DNA from: Chloroflexota bacterium
GTDB taxonomy: Bacteria > Chloroflexota > Anaerolineae > Anaerolineales > Villigracilaceae
Reading direction: 5' to 3'
Assembly: GCA_013112685.1 (NCBI GenBank)
Contig: JABFGC010000002.1
Span: 1,932,902-1,996,901 of the forward strand
DNA: 64,000 bases
Within the stretch, counting starts at the first letter, position 1; every line of letters begins with the position of its first letter. Below the pieces are notes generated by a model. The model saw only the letters and a program-made list of their open reading frames with translations. It ran no database searches and was not told the DNA's origin. The translations under genes and the position numbers were made by a program. This document shows, one piece after another, positions 7,418 to 16,493 of this stretch.

Positions 7418-9582
7418 TTAAACTTTCTTCTTCGCCCGTTCGACCACCTCGACCAGTTCGGGCAGGTCCATGCCCAGCGCTCGGAGTTTTTCCACGGTGG
7501 GGATGCTGTTCCGGTCCCAGCCGCGGCGCTCGTAGACGGCGTCCATCAACTTTTCGTATTGGGCTTCGCGGTACCGCCGCAGTTCCTTCATCTTTTCTTC
7601 GGTGGAGAGGTTCGCGGGATCAATGCCGATGAGATTCCTGAGTTGGTCGTCGTAACGTTCCTGGCGCGACTCGTATTCCAGTTTGGTCACGGGTCCCATG
7701 GCGCGGTAGGGCGGGTAGTCGTGCTGACGTCCCACACGTCCCATGCGCAAAGCAAAGACCTTTTGGAAGTTGTACACGCGCTCCGACTGCGCCAGCAGGT
7801 TTTCGGCTTTGGTCGGCTTGCCGGTCACGCCCTGGTGAATCCACGTGTAGTTTTCGACGTGTTCCTCCACCTTGGCAGGCTCCTTCGTCTGCTTGTTGTT
7901 TGCGGGGGAAATGTCGTTCCACGGCAGTTTGCACAAACCATGCAGGCTGAACCACGTCCGCCACATGGGGAAGTAGTGCAGCGCGCCTCGGCTTTGTCCT
8001 GGAAGGTGGGCAGCAAATTATGAACCTGATCCATGAAGATGAGCCACGCCTCGTCGTGCTGCGGACCTTTGGTTGCCAGCCCGTAGCCGCCCTGCTGGGC
8101 GATGGATTCCTTGGTCATGTATTCGGAGATTTCCATGCCCTTGATCTCCATGCCGATGTCGTGCATAAAGAACGGGTCTGCGCCGAACTCGCGGGCGAAA
8201 TATTCCTTCATGTAGCGGACGCCCTGCCCCACGATCACGCCGAAGCCTTCTCCGCGCGCCATTTGGTGGAGCAGTTCCAGCGCCGCCGCGCCGTTGCCGA
8301 AATTCAATTCCAGCCCGCCGGTGTGTTCTTTGGTGATGAGTCCTTCTTCGTAACACTCCATCGCAAAGGCAATGCAGTTGGCGACGGAGATCGTGTCAAT
8401 GCCGTAGGTGTCGCAGTAGAAATTGAGTTCGAGCACTTTCTGCGCGTCGAAGTTGCCGATGTTCGAGCCGAGCCCGGCGGCGTTCTCGTATTCAGGTCCA
8501 TCTACCAGGACACAGGACCCGGCATACGGTCCGGTTTGAAGCGGGAAGTGATCCACCCCGTGCGAGCAGGACATGGTGCATCCCAGCCAGCATCCATCCG
8601 GCAAGCCCTGCGTGAACTTCTCCTTCCAGACCTTCGAATCAATCTTGTGCGCGTCGGGATGCGAGCCGAAGCGGAAGTTGTGCGTGGGCAGGAGGTCGAA
8701 ATGATCCATCACATCCACGATGTTGGCGGTGCCAATCTTGCGCATCTGGTTCTGCGAATCATCCAGTTCGGTGATCTCCTTGTTGATGCGCTGTCCCGCC
8801 TTGCGGATGAGCGGCATATCCGCCACGCCGTTTTTGTCGCCGCTCATGTCGCTGAACCGGCAGACGACGGCGGCAATTTTCTTGTCGCGGAAGACGCGCC
8901 CCGCGCCGCCTCGTCCCGCCTGCTTGAGCCGCGCCTCCTTCCGGCGGACGTCGTACCACGTGGAGTTGATCGCCGCAATGCGGACGTGCTCCGCCGCCTG
9001 CCCGGTGGACAACACCGCCACGCCGCGTTTGCCTTTTTCATCGCCTCCATACTTCGCGGTGAGGATGTTGCCGATGAGATGCGAATCCTCCGCCTCGAAC
9101 GAATACGGCTCGATCGTGACCCTGCCGTTGTCCCCATCTATGAAGATGAGCACATCCTCCGCCGCCTTGCCCTGAATTTCGAGCGCGTCGAAGCCGGAGA
9201 ATTTGAGGAACGGCGCAAAATAACCGCCAACGTTGCTGTCAATGACGTTTCCCGTCAGCGGGCTCAACGTCACCACCGTGGCTTTGCCGGTGCCGGGATA
9301 CGCCGTGATGCCGCAGATCGGACCGTTGGCAATGACCAGTTCGTTCTGCGGGTCGTTCCATTTGGTTTCCGGTGTGACCGCGTCCCACAACAGTTTGAGC
9401 GCAAATCCGCGTCCGCCGGTGAACAGCTCCTTCATTTGTTGTGTGACCGGTTTTTCGTAAATGGCATTGTCGTCCAGGTTGATGTAGAGCGTGCGGTTGG
9501 CGTATCCCCGCTCTACGGGTCGTAACTCGTAGGAATATTCCCCAAGATACGTTGTTTCTGCTGGGCTGGTAGAGAGGGTCAT
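7418..9582 (-). CDS. Aldehyde:ferredoxin oxidoreductase (tungsten enzyme), one frameshift
   Basis: AOR-family enzyme oxidising aldehydes to carboxylic acids with ferredoxin as acceptor, using a tungsten (or molybdenum) bis-pterin and one [4Fe-4S] cluster. Family landmarks are FTGGRGFALKLLWD, ANGPICGITAYPGTGKATVV, KQAGRGGAGRVF and YENAAGLGSNIGN. Cluster cysteines appear as GCWLGCTMSC plus the late GLCKLPW. The first three are spaced C-x3-C-x3-C, unlike the usual C-x2-C-x3-C. A two-base GC insertion near 7985 splits the chain between QDKAEA and the continuing LHYFPMW; the C-terminal 180 residues lie in the next frame. About 720 residues in all, longer than typical 600-residue AORs. The specific aldehyde is unknown. 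Confidence 0.9.
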
Positions 9583-9708
9583 GTGAAAGTCTCCTTTTTA
9601 TGAATCCGGGCGCATTTCAGGGCGCAAACCCCATTATGACAAAAGCGGCTGGGAATGCCTACTGATTATCTTCCCCTTCTGGGAGTGTCAACAGGCAGGA
9701 CAAAACAA

Positions 9709-9733
9709 AATCCCCGCCGGTGAGACGGGGATT
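9709..9733. terminator. Terminator-like hairpin between the AOR promoter region and the retropepsin gene
   Basis: AATCCCCG (9709-9716) pairs with CGGGGATT (9726-9733) across CCGGTGAGA. It is flanked by A-rich and T-containing sequence, and lies downstream of the minus-strand protease gene, so it probably ends that transcript. Confidence 0.6.
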
Positions 9734-9800
9734 CTTCAAGTTATCTTCCAGCCTGTTCCAGCCGTTCCGCCAGCCAGATCTTGATGATGGCTCGCCGGAT

Positions 9801-10184
9801 CTAGGAAGCGGAACGTAACTCCACGCGATCCAGGTCAATCAATGCCCCCACTTGGGTTAGAAAATCCAAGCCGATAATCCCGTCCATGTCAAAGCCATAA
9901 TTCATGGCACCAATTTCGATTTCAAATGCCTCGATCTTCAGTTTGCTGACTTTTAAAACCTCCACCCGCTTTGTAAAAACAAACTCCGAACCGCCCACGC
10001 CGCGAATACGATGAACAAAGTCGTTGGGTTCGTATGTTAAACCAATTTCCGCAACCTTGTCCATTGAAAAAATGGTGCCAGCGGAGCCTGTGTCAAGCAA
10101 AACATTTTTCAGAGTTACCCGCTGGCGATGATGAACGAGCATTGCGGAAACATACGGCAAGCCGTTCTTAATTCGAATCTTCAT
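9801..10184 (-). CDS. Retropepsin-like aspartic protease
   Basis: A 127-residue single-domain retroviral-type aspartic protease. Residues 26-36 contain the active-site motif VLLDTGSAGTIF (Asp-Thr-Gly), and residues about 100-110 the second hydrophobic signature GIIGLDFL typical of retropepsin folds. Such short proteins act as homodimers. The start ATG at 10184 overlaps the stop of the upstream gene (ATGA), and no homologous sequence precedes it, so longer upstream starts were rejected. There is no signal peptide, so it should be cytoplasmic. Substrate unknown; the coupled upstream gene is the natural suspect. Confidence 0.78.
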   Translation of the reverse strand: MKIRIKNGLPYVSAMLVHHRQRVTLKNVLLDTGSAGTIFSMDKVAEIGLTYEPNDFVHRIRGVGGSEFVFTKRVEVLKVSKLKIEAFEIEIGAMNYGFDMDGIIGLDFLTQVGALIDLDRVELRSAS

Positions 10185-10441
10185 CTCGCCCCTCGGATGC
10201 CGAGCCACATCCTTTCCGTCACGACCAATTTCTCCCTGCTGGTATGGAAGACGTACAGCTCCCGTTCGGGAATTTCCCGGTGGAATTGCGCGTATTTTTT
10301 TAATGCAGTCCTGGAGTTTGCATACACACCAAGCACCGCCAACTGCACAAGGATGCGCTGATCTGCTTTTGTGCGGGCTTTGACGGCTTCCACCAACAGC
10401 CATTTTTTCGGATATTGAACGCGAATTTCATTCCATTTCAT
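10181..10441 (-). CDS. Small basic protein coupled to the retropepsin gene
   Basis: An 86-residue protein (MKWNEIRVQYPKKWLLVEA...). It is basic, predicted alpha/beta, with a C-terminal FHTSREKLVVTERMWLGIR segment. I do not recognise a named domain. It ends with TGA overlapping the ATG of the retropepsin gene by four bases, so the two are made together. The pairing suggests substrate/protease or regulator/protease, as in small two-gene modules, but no function is assigned. Confidence 0.65.
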   Translation of the reverse strand: MKWNEIRVQYPKKWLLVEAVKARTKADQRILVQLAVLGVYANSRTALKKYAQFHREIPERELYVFHTSREKLVVTERMWLGIRGAR

Positions 10442-10554
10442 AGACCATATTCCTGTAGTTACGGTTAAAATTATACCAACGATTTCAGAAGGCTTTTCCC
10501 GTTTTGTGACTTTTATCAATGGTCATCCGCGTCCACCAGTGGTTTAATCCTCAA

Positions 10555-12605
10555 ATGGAAAACTCCCTCCTCCCCTTCTTTCGACCCAAAGGCATTGTGG
10601 TCATCGGCGCGTCCACGTCAGCGGAAAAACTCGGCTATGGCGTGGCGCGCAATTTGATCCTCAGCGGCTATCCGGGAGCGATCCACTTCGTGGCGCAAAA
10701 GAGCGGGGAATTGTTTGGGCGGAAAATCCATACCGATTTGCAGGATGTCCCCAATCCCGTTGACGGCGATTCTCATCGTCCCCACCCAAGCCACGCCGGG
10801 AACCATCGAGGACTGCGCCAAACGCGGGGTCAAAGCGGCGGTCATCGTCTCGGCGGGGTTTCGTGAAGTTGGCGCGGAGGGGGCGGCGCTGGAAAGTCAA
10901 TGCGTTGAAATCGCCCGCGCCCACGGCGTGCGGCTTCTTGGTCCGAACTGCATCGGCACGGTTGACACCCACCTTCCGCTCGACACCACCTTCCTCCAGC
11001 CGCCCATGCCCGATCAAGGCGGCATCGGTTTCATCTCGCATTCGGGCGCATTCGCCGCCGCCATCGTGGATTGGGCGCGCGCTCAAGGCTTTGGCTTTTC
11101 GCGCATCGTCAGCCTCGGCAACCAGGCCGATGTCAACGAGACGGATATGCTCCCCATGCTGGCGGATGACCCCCACACCAAAGTCATTGTGATGTACATG
11201 GAAAGCATCTCGAACGGCAGGCGCTTCGTACAGACTGCAAGCGAAGCAGCCAAACGCAAGCCGGTCATTGCGCTGAAAGTGGGCGCTTCGAGGCGGGACA
11301 AAAAGCCGCCGCCTCGCACACCGGAGCCTTGGGCCGCCTCCGACACCGCCTTCGACGCCGCTTTGAAAAAGCGGGCGTGCTCCGCGCCCAAACCGCCGAG
11401 CAGATGTTCGACTGGGCGCGGGTGCTGGAAACTTGTCCATTGCCGAAGGGAAACCGCATCGGGATTCTCACCAACGCAGGCGGACCCGGCGTCATCGCCG
11501 CCGATTCACTCGAACATCACGACCTGCTCCTTGCCCATCTGGATGAATCCACACAGACGGCTTTATCCGCCATCCTCCCGCCCGCGGCAAACATCCACAA
11601 CCCGGTGGACATGCTCGCCTCGGCGTCGCCTGAAATCTATGCCGCGTGTTTGAAGATTCTTTTGCAGGATGAAAACGTGGACGGAGTCATGGTCATCCTG
11701 CCGCCGCCGCCGATGTTCAAAGCAGAGGAAGCGGCGAAAAAACTAATCGAAGTAATCGGTAATTATAAGAAGCCGGTCGTAATCGCGTTGATGGGTTCGA
11801 CCCTGGTGGAGAATGCGTGCAACGAGTTCCGCGCCGCGCGGGTTCCGATTTACCCCTTCCCGGAGCGGGCGGCGTCCGCGCTGGCGGCGCTGGCAAAACG
11901 GACGATGGACAACAGACCGTTGACTGTCGAGCCCATCGTCCATCGTCCGTCGTCCATGGTCAGCATGTCCACAGATGAATTGATGAACGCGTACGGCATT
12001 CCAACCGCGCCGATCAGGTTGGCGTGCAATGAAAACGAAGCCGCCGCCGTTGCAAACGAACTTGGTTACCCTGTGGTGATGAAGATCGCCTCGCCCGATA
12101 TTTTGCACAAGTCGGATGTCGGCGGGGTGCTGCTGGATATCAAAGATGCCGCCTCCCTCAAAAGCGGTTACATACAGATGATGGCGCGGATGCAGGCGTT
12201 GATCCCGACCGTGCGCATCGAGGGCGTGCACATCCAGCGCCAGATCCCGGAGGGACAGGAGGTCATCGTCGGGATGGTGCGCGATCCGCAGTTTGGGGCG
12301 TTGATGATGTTCGGCTCGGGCGGCGTGGAGGTGGAAGGACTCAAGGATGTGGCATTCGCTCTGGGTCCATTGAACCAGGCTGAGGCGGAGTCCATGATGC
12401 GCAAAACCTGGGCGGGGAGAAAACTCAAAGGCTTCCGCAGCATCCCGCCTGTAGACCAGGAAGCGGTCAAGGATGTTTTGGTCAAATTATCGCATCTCGC
12501 CGCAGAGCATGAAGAGATTCAGGAAATCGAAATCAATCCCTGCGCGTGCTGGCGGGGGGCGCGGTGGCGGTGGACGTGAGGATGAAACGTGTTGAATTGC
12601 CGTAG
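10555..12605 (+). CDS. NDP-forming acyl-CoA (acetyl-CoA) synthetase, alpha-beta fusion, several frameshifts
   Basis: ADP-forming acyl-CoA synthetase, making ATP from acyl-CoA, ADP and phosphate in peptide or sugar fermentation. The alpha part opens with a CoA-binding Rossmann fold (FFRPKGIVVIGAS), then LGPNCIGTVD and the ligase-CoA segment ISHSGAFAAAIVDWA. The beta part is an ATP-grasp domain (ELGYPVVMKIASPDILHKSDVGGV, then GMVRDPQFGALMMFGSGG). Reading frames change near 10762, 11293, 11334, 11365 and 12540; correcting each by one or two bases gives one continuous protein of about 683 residues ending at TAG 12605. A 64-nt palindromic repeat is inserted in frame at 11899. Start 10555 is chosen for the family opening; 10519 is possible. 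Confidence 0.85.
11899..11962 (+). repeat. In-frame GATGGAC/GTCCATC inverted repeat in the acyl-CoA synthetase gene
   Basis: ACGGACGATGGACAAC faces GTCCATCGTCCGTCGTCC. It encodes an insert of about 20 residues (TMDNRPLTVEPIVHRPSSMV) between the alpha subunit end (ALAALAKR) and the beta subunit start (STDELMNAYGIP), a natural linker point. Confidence 0.7.
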
Positions 12606-12665
12606 AAAATATCGTATATTGTTCGTAGCGCGGAATTTATCCCGCACCCAAACAAGGAGTGAACC

Positions 12666-12881
12666 ATGGCAGAGAGCGTATACAAAGTGATCGAACTGGT
12701 CGGTACCAGCACAGAGTCGTGGGAGAAGGCGGCTGCGGCGACGGTGGAACGCGCGTCGCAATCCCTGCGCGACCTGCGCGTCGCGGAAGTCGTCGAAATG
12801 GATATGGTGATCGAAGACGGCAAGGTGACCACCTACCGCACCAAAGTGAAGCTATCCTTCAAATACGAGAGCGGCGGCTAA
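12666..12881 (+). CDS. Dodecin flavin-binding protein
   Basis: A 71-residue dodecin, full length for the family. Residues 4-15 (SVYKVIELVGTS) and TESWEKAAAATVERASQSLRDLRVAEVVEMD match the beta-alpha-beta-beta fold. The Trp in ESWEKA is the residue that stacks with flavin in dodecins, and VEMDMVIEDGKVTTYRTKVKLSF forms the last strands. Dodecins assemble into hollow dodecamers that store or buffer riboflavin/FMN. It stands alone after the acyl-CoA synthetase gene with an AAGGAG ribosome site (12652-12657). Confidence 0.92.
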   Translation: MAESVYKVIELVGTSTESWEKAAAATVERASQSLRDLRVAEVVEMDMVIEDGKVTTYRTKVKLSFKYESGG

Positions 12882-12980
12882 CGCTTTTTGAAAGTATGGG
12901 GAAACGTACTCTCATCATCCCGTTGGGTAAAACTCCTCGATGAAGGAGGAGTAAATTTATTTGTCTGTTAGGAGAAATTC

Positions 12981-14486
12981 ATGAATGCAAAGAACAGGGT
13001 TGATACTTATTTTTGGATGGCTTTCTTCATTGGGCTGGCGGTGCGCCTGGCGGTCGTCCCCTTCTCGATGACCGACGAGGCGGACGCGGTCACCCGCATC
13101 TTCATTACGCAGGAATGGATGAAAGACCCCGGAATCATCTATCACGGGGTCTGGGGTCCGCTCCAAACCTACTTTATCGCGCTCTCGCTCGTCGTTTGGG
13201 ATAACCCGGTATATGCGCCGGCTGTCTTGAACAGTATTTTTTCGGCGGCGACGGCAATTCCCCTTTATTATTTTGTAAAACGCGAATGGGATGACAAGCC
13301 TGCCTTGTTCGCCGCCTGCTTATATCTTGCCTACCCGGTGGCGTTCCGGTACGGGTTTTTTGCATTGTCCGATGTGCCGTTCATCTTCTTTATTTCGCTG
13401 GGCATGCTCCTCCTTTCGCTCGCCCGCGATGGGGGCGGCAATTGGAAACATGCCGCGCTGGCGGGAATCACAATCACGCTGGCGGGCGCGCTTCGCTACG
13501 AAGCCTGGGGGTTGACGCCCTTTCTCGGATTGCTGCTTTGGAAAAAATGGCGTGAAATGTTCCTGTTTTACCTGACCGCCGCCATTTTCCCGGCATTTTG
13601 GATGACCGGAAACTACCTTTATTCCGGCGACCCGTTTTACAGTTTCAGTTTTGCGCTCGACTGGACGCTTAACATCTCGCAAAACAACGTGAACGTATCC
13701 ACGTTCGAGTTTGTGAACAGGGCAACCTTCTTTCCCCGCGTCCTGTTCTTTGGACTCACCCCCATTGCCTTTTTGGTCTGCGTCCTGGGAATGTTCTACG
13801 CCATCCAGCGATGGAAAAAACAGATGATCTGGCTCCTCCCGCTCGCGGCGCTGTTTGCAACTTTTACGATCAACGCAGCCACCGGAAGGCTCTCCACCCA
13901 GGTCAGGTACAGCCTTACGCTGGCGATTTTCATGATTCCCTTTGCGGCGGAGTGGTTCGAGCGCATGAAAGAATCCCCGCGCCGCTTCGTATACAGCGCC
14001 CTCGTGATCGCCTCCATGATTCCGCTTGGGTTTCTCCGCGCCATGATTCCCTGGCAATTCGACTTCCCCAACCCGATACCGAGGCAGGTCTCCTATCTCC
14101 CGCGCCTCAGCCGGGAAACGGTCAACATATCAACGGACCTGAACCGTCACCTGGCAAGTCATCCCGGCGGGCTTATCCTCGATTTTTACGATTGGGGCGA
14201 TACGTATTACATCGCTCTTATGACCGGAAAGGATAAATCCAACATCTACATGACTCCCGGAGAAGTGAACGAGCCAATGAAGCCCGACGAAGTCGAGGCG
14301 TTCCTGTTGGAAAACCCAAAAGGCATTGTTTTGTTGACGAAAAATCCCAGGTTTCTTCAAGTAGAGCCGGGGGACGAAGGACCGCTTCTTCGGATCATCG
14401 GCACGGACAGGACGCTTCACATCCGGGAAATTGGCGGGGTCGAAGGGCATCGGGTGTTTGCCTACGCTGTCAGCCCGGGCGATTGA
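12981..14486 (+). CDS. Polytopic GT-C glycosyltransferase (ArnT/PMT-like, GT39/83 type)
   Basis: A 501-residue integral membrane protein with roughly ten to twelve helices between residues 10 and 350 and a soluble C-terminal 130 residues. The first loop holds the acidic pattern TDEADAVTRIF, the position of the catalytic Asp in dolichol/undecaprenyl-phosphate-sugar transferases. WGPLQTYF and a RYEAWG loop follow as in GT39/83 proteins. It should move a sugar from a polyprenyl carrier to a lipid or protein outside the membrane. The GTTAGGAG-like sequence just upstream of ATG 12981 gives the start. Donor and acceptor are unknown. Confidence 0.75.
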   Translation: MNAKNRVDTYFWMAFFIGLAVRLAVVPFSMTDEADAVTRIFITQEWMKDPGIIYHGVWGPLQTYFIALSLVVWDNPVYAPAVLNSIFSAATAIPLYYFVKREWDDKPALFAACLYLAYPVAFRYGFFALSDVPFIFFISLGMLLLSLARDGGGNWKHAALAGITITLAGALRYEAWGLTPFLGLLLWKKWREMFLFYLTAAIFPAFWMTGNYLYSGDPFYSFSFALDWTLNISQNNVNVSTFEFVNRATFFPRVLFFGLTPIAFLVCVLGMFYAIQRWKKQMIWLLPLAALFATFTINAATGRLSTQVRYSLTLAIFMIPFAAEWFERMKESPRRFVYSALVIASMIPLGFLRAMIPWQFDFPNPIPRQVSYLPRLSRETVNISTDLNRHLASHPGGLILDFYDWGDTYYIALMTGKDKSNIYMTPGEVNEPMKPDEVEAFLLENPKGIVLLTKNPRFLQVEPGDEGPLLRIIGTDRTLHIREIGGVEGHRVFAYAVSPGD

Positions 14487-14523
14487 CCCAATCTTGCACA
14501 GGTCATGGACGCGCAGGGTCAGT

Positions 14524-14529
14524 TACAAT
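14524..14529 (+). promoter_or_regulatory. -10 box TACAAT seven bases before the hydrolase ATG
   Basis: TACAAT ends at 14529 and the chosen ATG is at 14537, so transcription from it would start at or next to the start codon. The matching -35 is weak. Part of a leaderless pattern seen at several genes in this window. Confidence 0.35.
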
Positions 14530-14536
14530 TGCGTCC

Positions 14537-15352
14537 ATGACCGCCCTTGATTCCTTCATCTCCCAATTTTCAAACAAGACCGTCAGCGTCGCCGTGCAAG
14601 ACCTGCAAACGGGAAGGGAAATCCTCATCAACGCCGATGTGATGATGCACCCCGCCAGCACGATGAAAGTGCCGGTGATGATGGAGGTTTTCCGTCAGGC
14701 GCATGAAGGGTTGCTCTCGCTGGATGAGCGGTTGAAAATCTACAATTCCTTCAAAAGCATCGTGGATGGCAACAATTTCGCGCTCGACGAAGCGGACGAT
14801 TCGGAACTGACCCTTTATAAGCGCATCGGCGAGACCGAGAGCATCCGCGAGTTGAACCGCCTGATGATCGTGCGTTCGTCGAACCTTGCCACCAACCTGC
14901 TGATGGAGCGGGTCGGCACGCCCCGTGTGGATGCGTTCATCAAGGAACTTGGCATCGCGGATATGCACGTCATTCGTGGGCTGGAGGATAAGAAGGCGTA
15001 TCGCTTGAATATCAACAACTCCGCCAGCGCAAGGAGTTCCGCCCACATGATGCGTTTGATCGCGGAGGGCAAAGTTGTTTCAAGAGAAGCCTGCGACGAG
15101 ATGATCCAAGTCATGCTCCGTCAGGAATTCAACGAAAGCATTCCCGCCTTGCTGCCCAGCGATGTAAGGGTCGCGCACAAAACCGGCTGGACGGGCGATT
15201 TCTTCCACGATATTGGCATCGTCTTTCCGCCGGGGCGCAAGCCATACGCGATTTCGCTCTTCACGTACGGCTTCCCGGAAAACGATGAAAGCCAGGCGCA
15301 CAACTGCATGGCGGAAATTTCGAGAATTATTTATTCCGAATTGATTGGTTGA
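14537..15352 (+). CDS. Class A beta-lactamase-like serine hydrolase
   Basis: A 271-residue serine hydrolase of the beta-lactamase/transpeptidase fold. The three family motifs are present: SxxK as STMK (41-44), the SxN loop as RSSNLATNLL, and HKTGWTG near the end. The segment after STMK (VPVMMEVFRQAHEGLLSLDERL) is typical. No signal peptide is visible with the chosen start, nor with the longer in-frame start at 14483, so export is uncertain. The chosen ATG follows a TACAAT box. Activity could be penicillin hydrolysis, D-Ala-D-Ala peptidase or an unrelated esterase; the residues do not separate these. Confidence 0.8.
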   Translation: MTALDSFISQFSNKTVSVAVQDLQTGREILINADVMMHPASTMKVPVMMEVFRQAHEGLLSLDERLKIYNSFKSIVDGNNFALDEADDSELTLYKRIGETESIRELNRLMIVRSSNLATNLLMERVGTPRVDAFIKELGIADMHVIRGLEDKKAYRLNINNSASARSSAHMMRLIAEGKVVSREACDEMIQVMLRQEFNESIPALLPSDVRVAHKTGWTGDFFHDIGIVFPPGRKPYAISLFTYGFPENDESQAHNCMAEISRIIYSELIG

Positions 15353-15424
15353 CGTTAGACGATGGACGATAGCCCGCTGACCATAAAACCATCGTCCATC
15401 GTCAATGGTCTGTCGTCTATCATC
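15353..15424. repeat. GATGGACGAT/ATCGTCCATC inverted repeat (intergenic)
   Basis: GACGATGGACGATAG and CATCGTCCATCGTC are inverted around CCCGCTGACCATAAAAC; flanking GTCTGTCGTCTATC extends it. Third copy of the element found inside coding genes at 7105 and 11899, here between the hydrolase stop and the MOSC start. Confidence 0.7.
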
Positions 15425-15438
15425 TGCAAAGGATATTC

Positions 15439-16242
15439 ATGATCGCCGTCTCCACCCTCACCTACTATCCCATCAAAGCCTGCAAGGGATTCGACGTGCC
15501 CGCATCGAATGTCGAGCGCATGGGCTTCGAACATGACCGCCGCATGATAATCGTCACGCCGGATGGCAGGTTTTTGACCCAGCGTGAGCATCCGCGTCTG
15601 GCGCTGATCACGCCCGCGTTAAAGAATGAAGCGGTTACGTTATCCGCGCCTAATTTCGATTCGCTTCAAATCGGAATCCAGCGATCAGGCACGCCCGTGC
15701 CCGTTGATATCTGGTCGAGCAAAGGCGTGGATGCGATTGACCAGGGCGATGAAGCCGCAGCCTGGCTCTCGGAGTGGCTGGGGACATCGGTGCGGCTCGT
15801 TCACATTGCGGACGGATTCAAACGGAAATTGAATCCCAACTACGCCGTCAGCGCCGAAGATCACACGGGATTTGCAGACGGCTACCCGATATTGATCGCT
15901 TCGGAAGAATCGCTTCAGGACTTAAACTCGCGGCTTGACGCTTCGCGGTCAATTCCGATGAATCGCTTCCGCCCGAACCTGGTTGTCAAAGGCTGCGAGC
16001 CGTTCGCGGAAGACACGTGGAAGCGCATCCGCATTGGGACCGTGGAGATGGCGCTGGTCAAACCGTGTGCGCGCTGTGTCGTTACAACCATTGACAAAGA
16101 AACGCTCGAAAAAAACAAAGAGCCGTTGAAGACTCTCAGCGCCTACCGAAGGCACGAACTGGGAGCCATTTTCGGGGTGAATGTGATTCCGTTGAACGAG
16201 GGCAGGCTTGAGGTCGGTATGAGCGTGGAGGTTATCGAATAA
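15439..16242 (+). CDS. MOSC domain protein with N-terminal beta-barrel (mARC-like)
   Basis: A 267-residue protein: residues 1-115 are the MOSC N-terminal beta-barrel (LTYYPIKACKGFDVPASNVERMGFEHDRRM) and the rest is the MOSC domain with the key cysteine in PCARCVVTTID. MOSC proteins of this layout bind molybdenum cofactor through that cysteine and reduce N-hydroxylated compounds (as in YcbX or mARC), though some act in sulfur transfer. The C-terminal [2Fe-2S] domain of YcbX is missing, so electrons must come from a separate partner. AAAGGA precedes ATG 15439. The stop overlaps the next start (TAATG). Confidence 0.88.
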   Translation: MIAVSTLTYYPIKACKGFDVPASNVERMGFEHDRRMIIVTPDGRFLTQREHPRLALITPALKNEAVTLSAPNFDSLQIGIQRSGTPVPVDIWSSKGVDAIDQGDEAAAWLSEWLGTSVRLVHIADGFKRKLNPNYAVSAEDHTGFADGYPILIASEESLQDLNSRLDASRSIPMNRFRPNLVVKGCEPFAEDTWKRIRIGTVEMALVKPCARCVVTTIDKETLEKNKEPLKTLSAYRRHELGAIFGVNVIPLNEGRLEVGMSVEVIE

Positions 16243-16493
16243 TGGAGCGCATTCTCATTGACATCATCGGCTGGGTCGGCACGATTCTGTACCTTGTCGC
16301 ATACGCGCTGGTCTCGGCAAAGAAAGTCGAAAGCGACTCGTGGGCGTATCAGGGCATGAACTTCATCGCAGGGACACTGCTCATCATCAACACGCTGTAT
16401 TGGCAGGCGTATCCTTCTGTGGGTTTGAACGTCGCCTGGGTGGGGATTGCGGTAATAACGTTGGGAAGAAAAGTTTTACAAAAGCGAACTTGA
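16242..16493 (+). CDS. Small membrane protein, CBU_0592-like
   Basis: An 83-residue protein with three membrane helices at about 5-24, 38-55 and 60-77. The pattern GWVGTILYLVAYALVS ... YQGMNFIAGTLLIINTLYWQAYPSVGLNVAW matches the small CBU_0592-like domain family, whose function is unknown. Its ATG shares one base with the stop of the MOSC gene, so translation is coupled. It converges with and overlaps by 18 bp the PLP enzyme gene on the other strand. Confidence 0.72.
   Translation: MERILIDIIGWVGTILYLVAYALVSAKKVESDSWAYQGMNFIAGTLLIINTLYWQAYPSVGLNVAWVGIAVITLGRKVLQKRT

Noticed and set aside
8020..9525. Long plus-strand ORF opposite the aldehyde oxidoreductase
   Set aside because: It is the antisense shadow of a well-conserved AOR gene; the composition is Arg/His/Ala-rich and matches no family.
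10181..10403. Extended N-terminus for the retropepsin gene
   Set aside because: The upstream 73 residues are the out-of-frame image of the coupled gene; the ATGA overlap gives the natural start at 10184.
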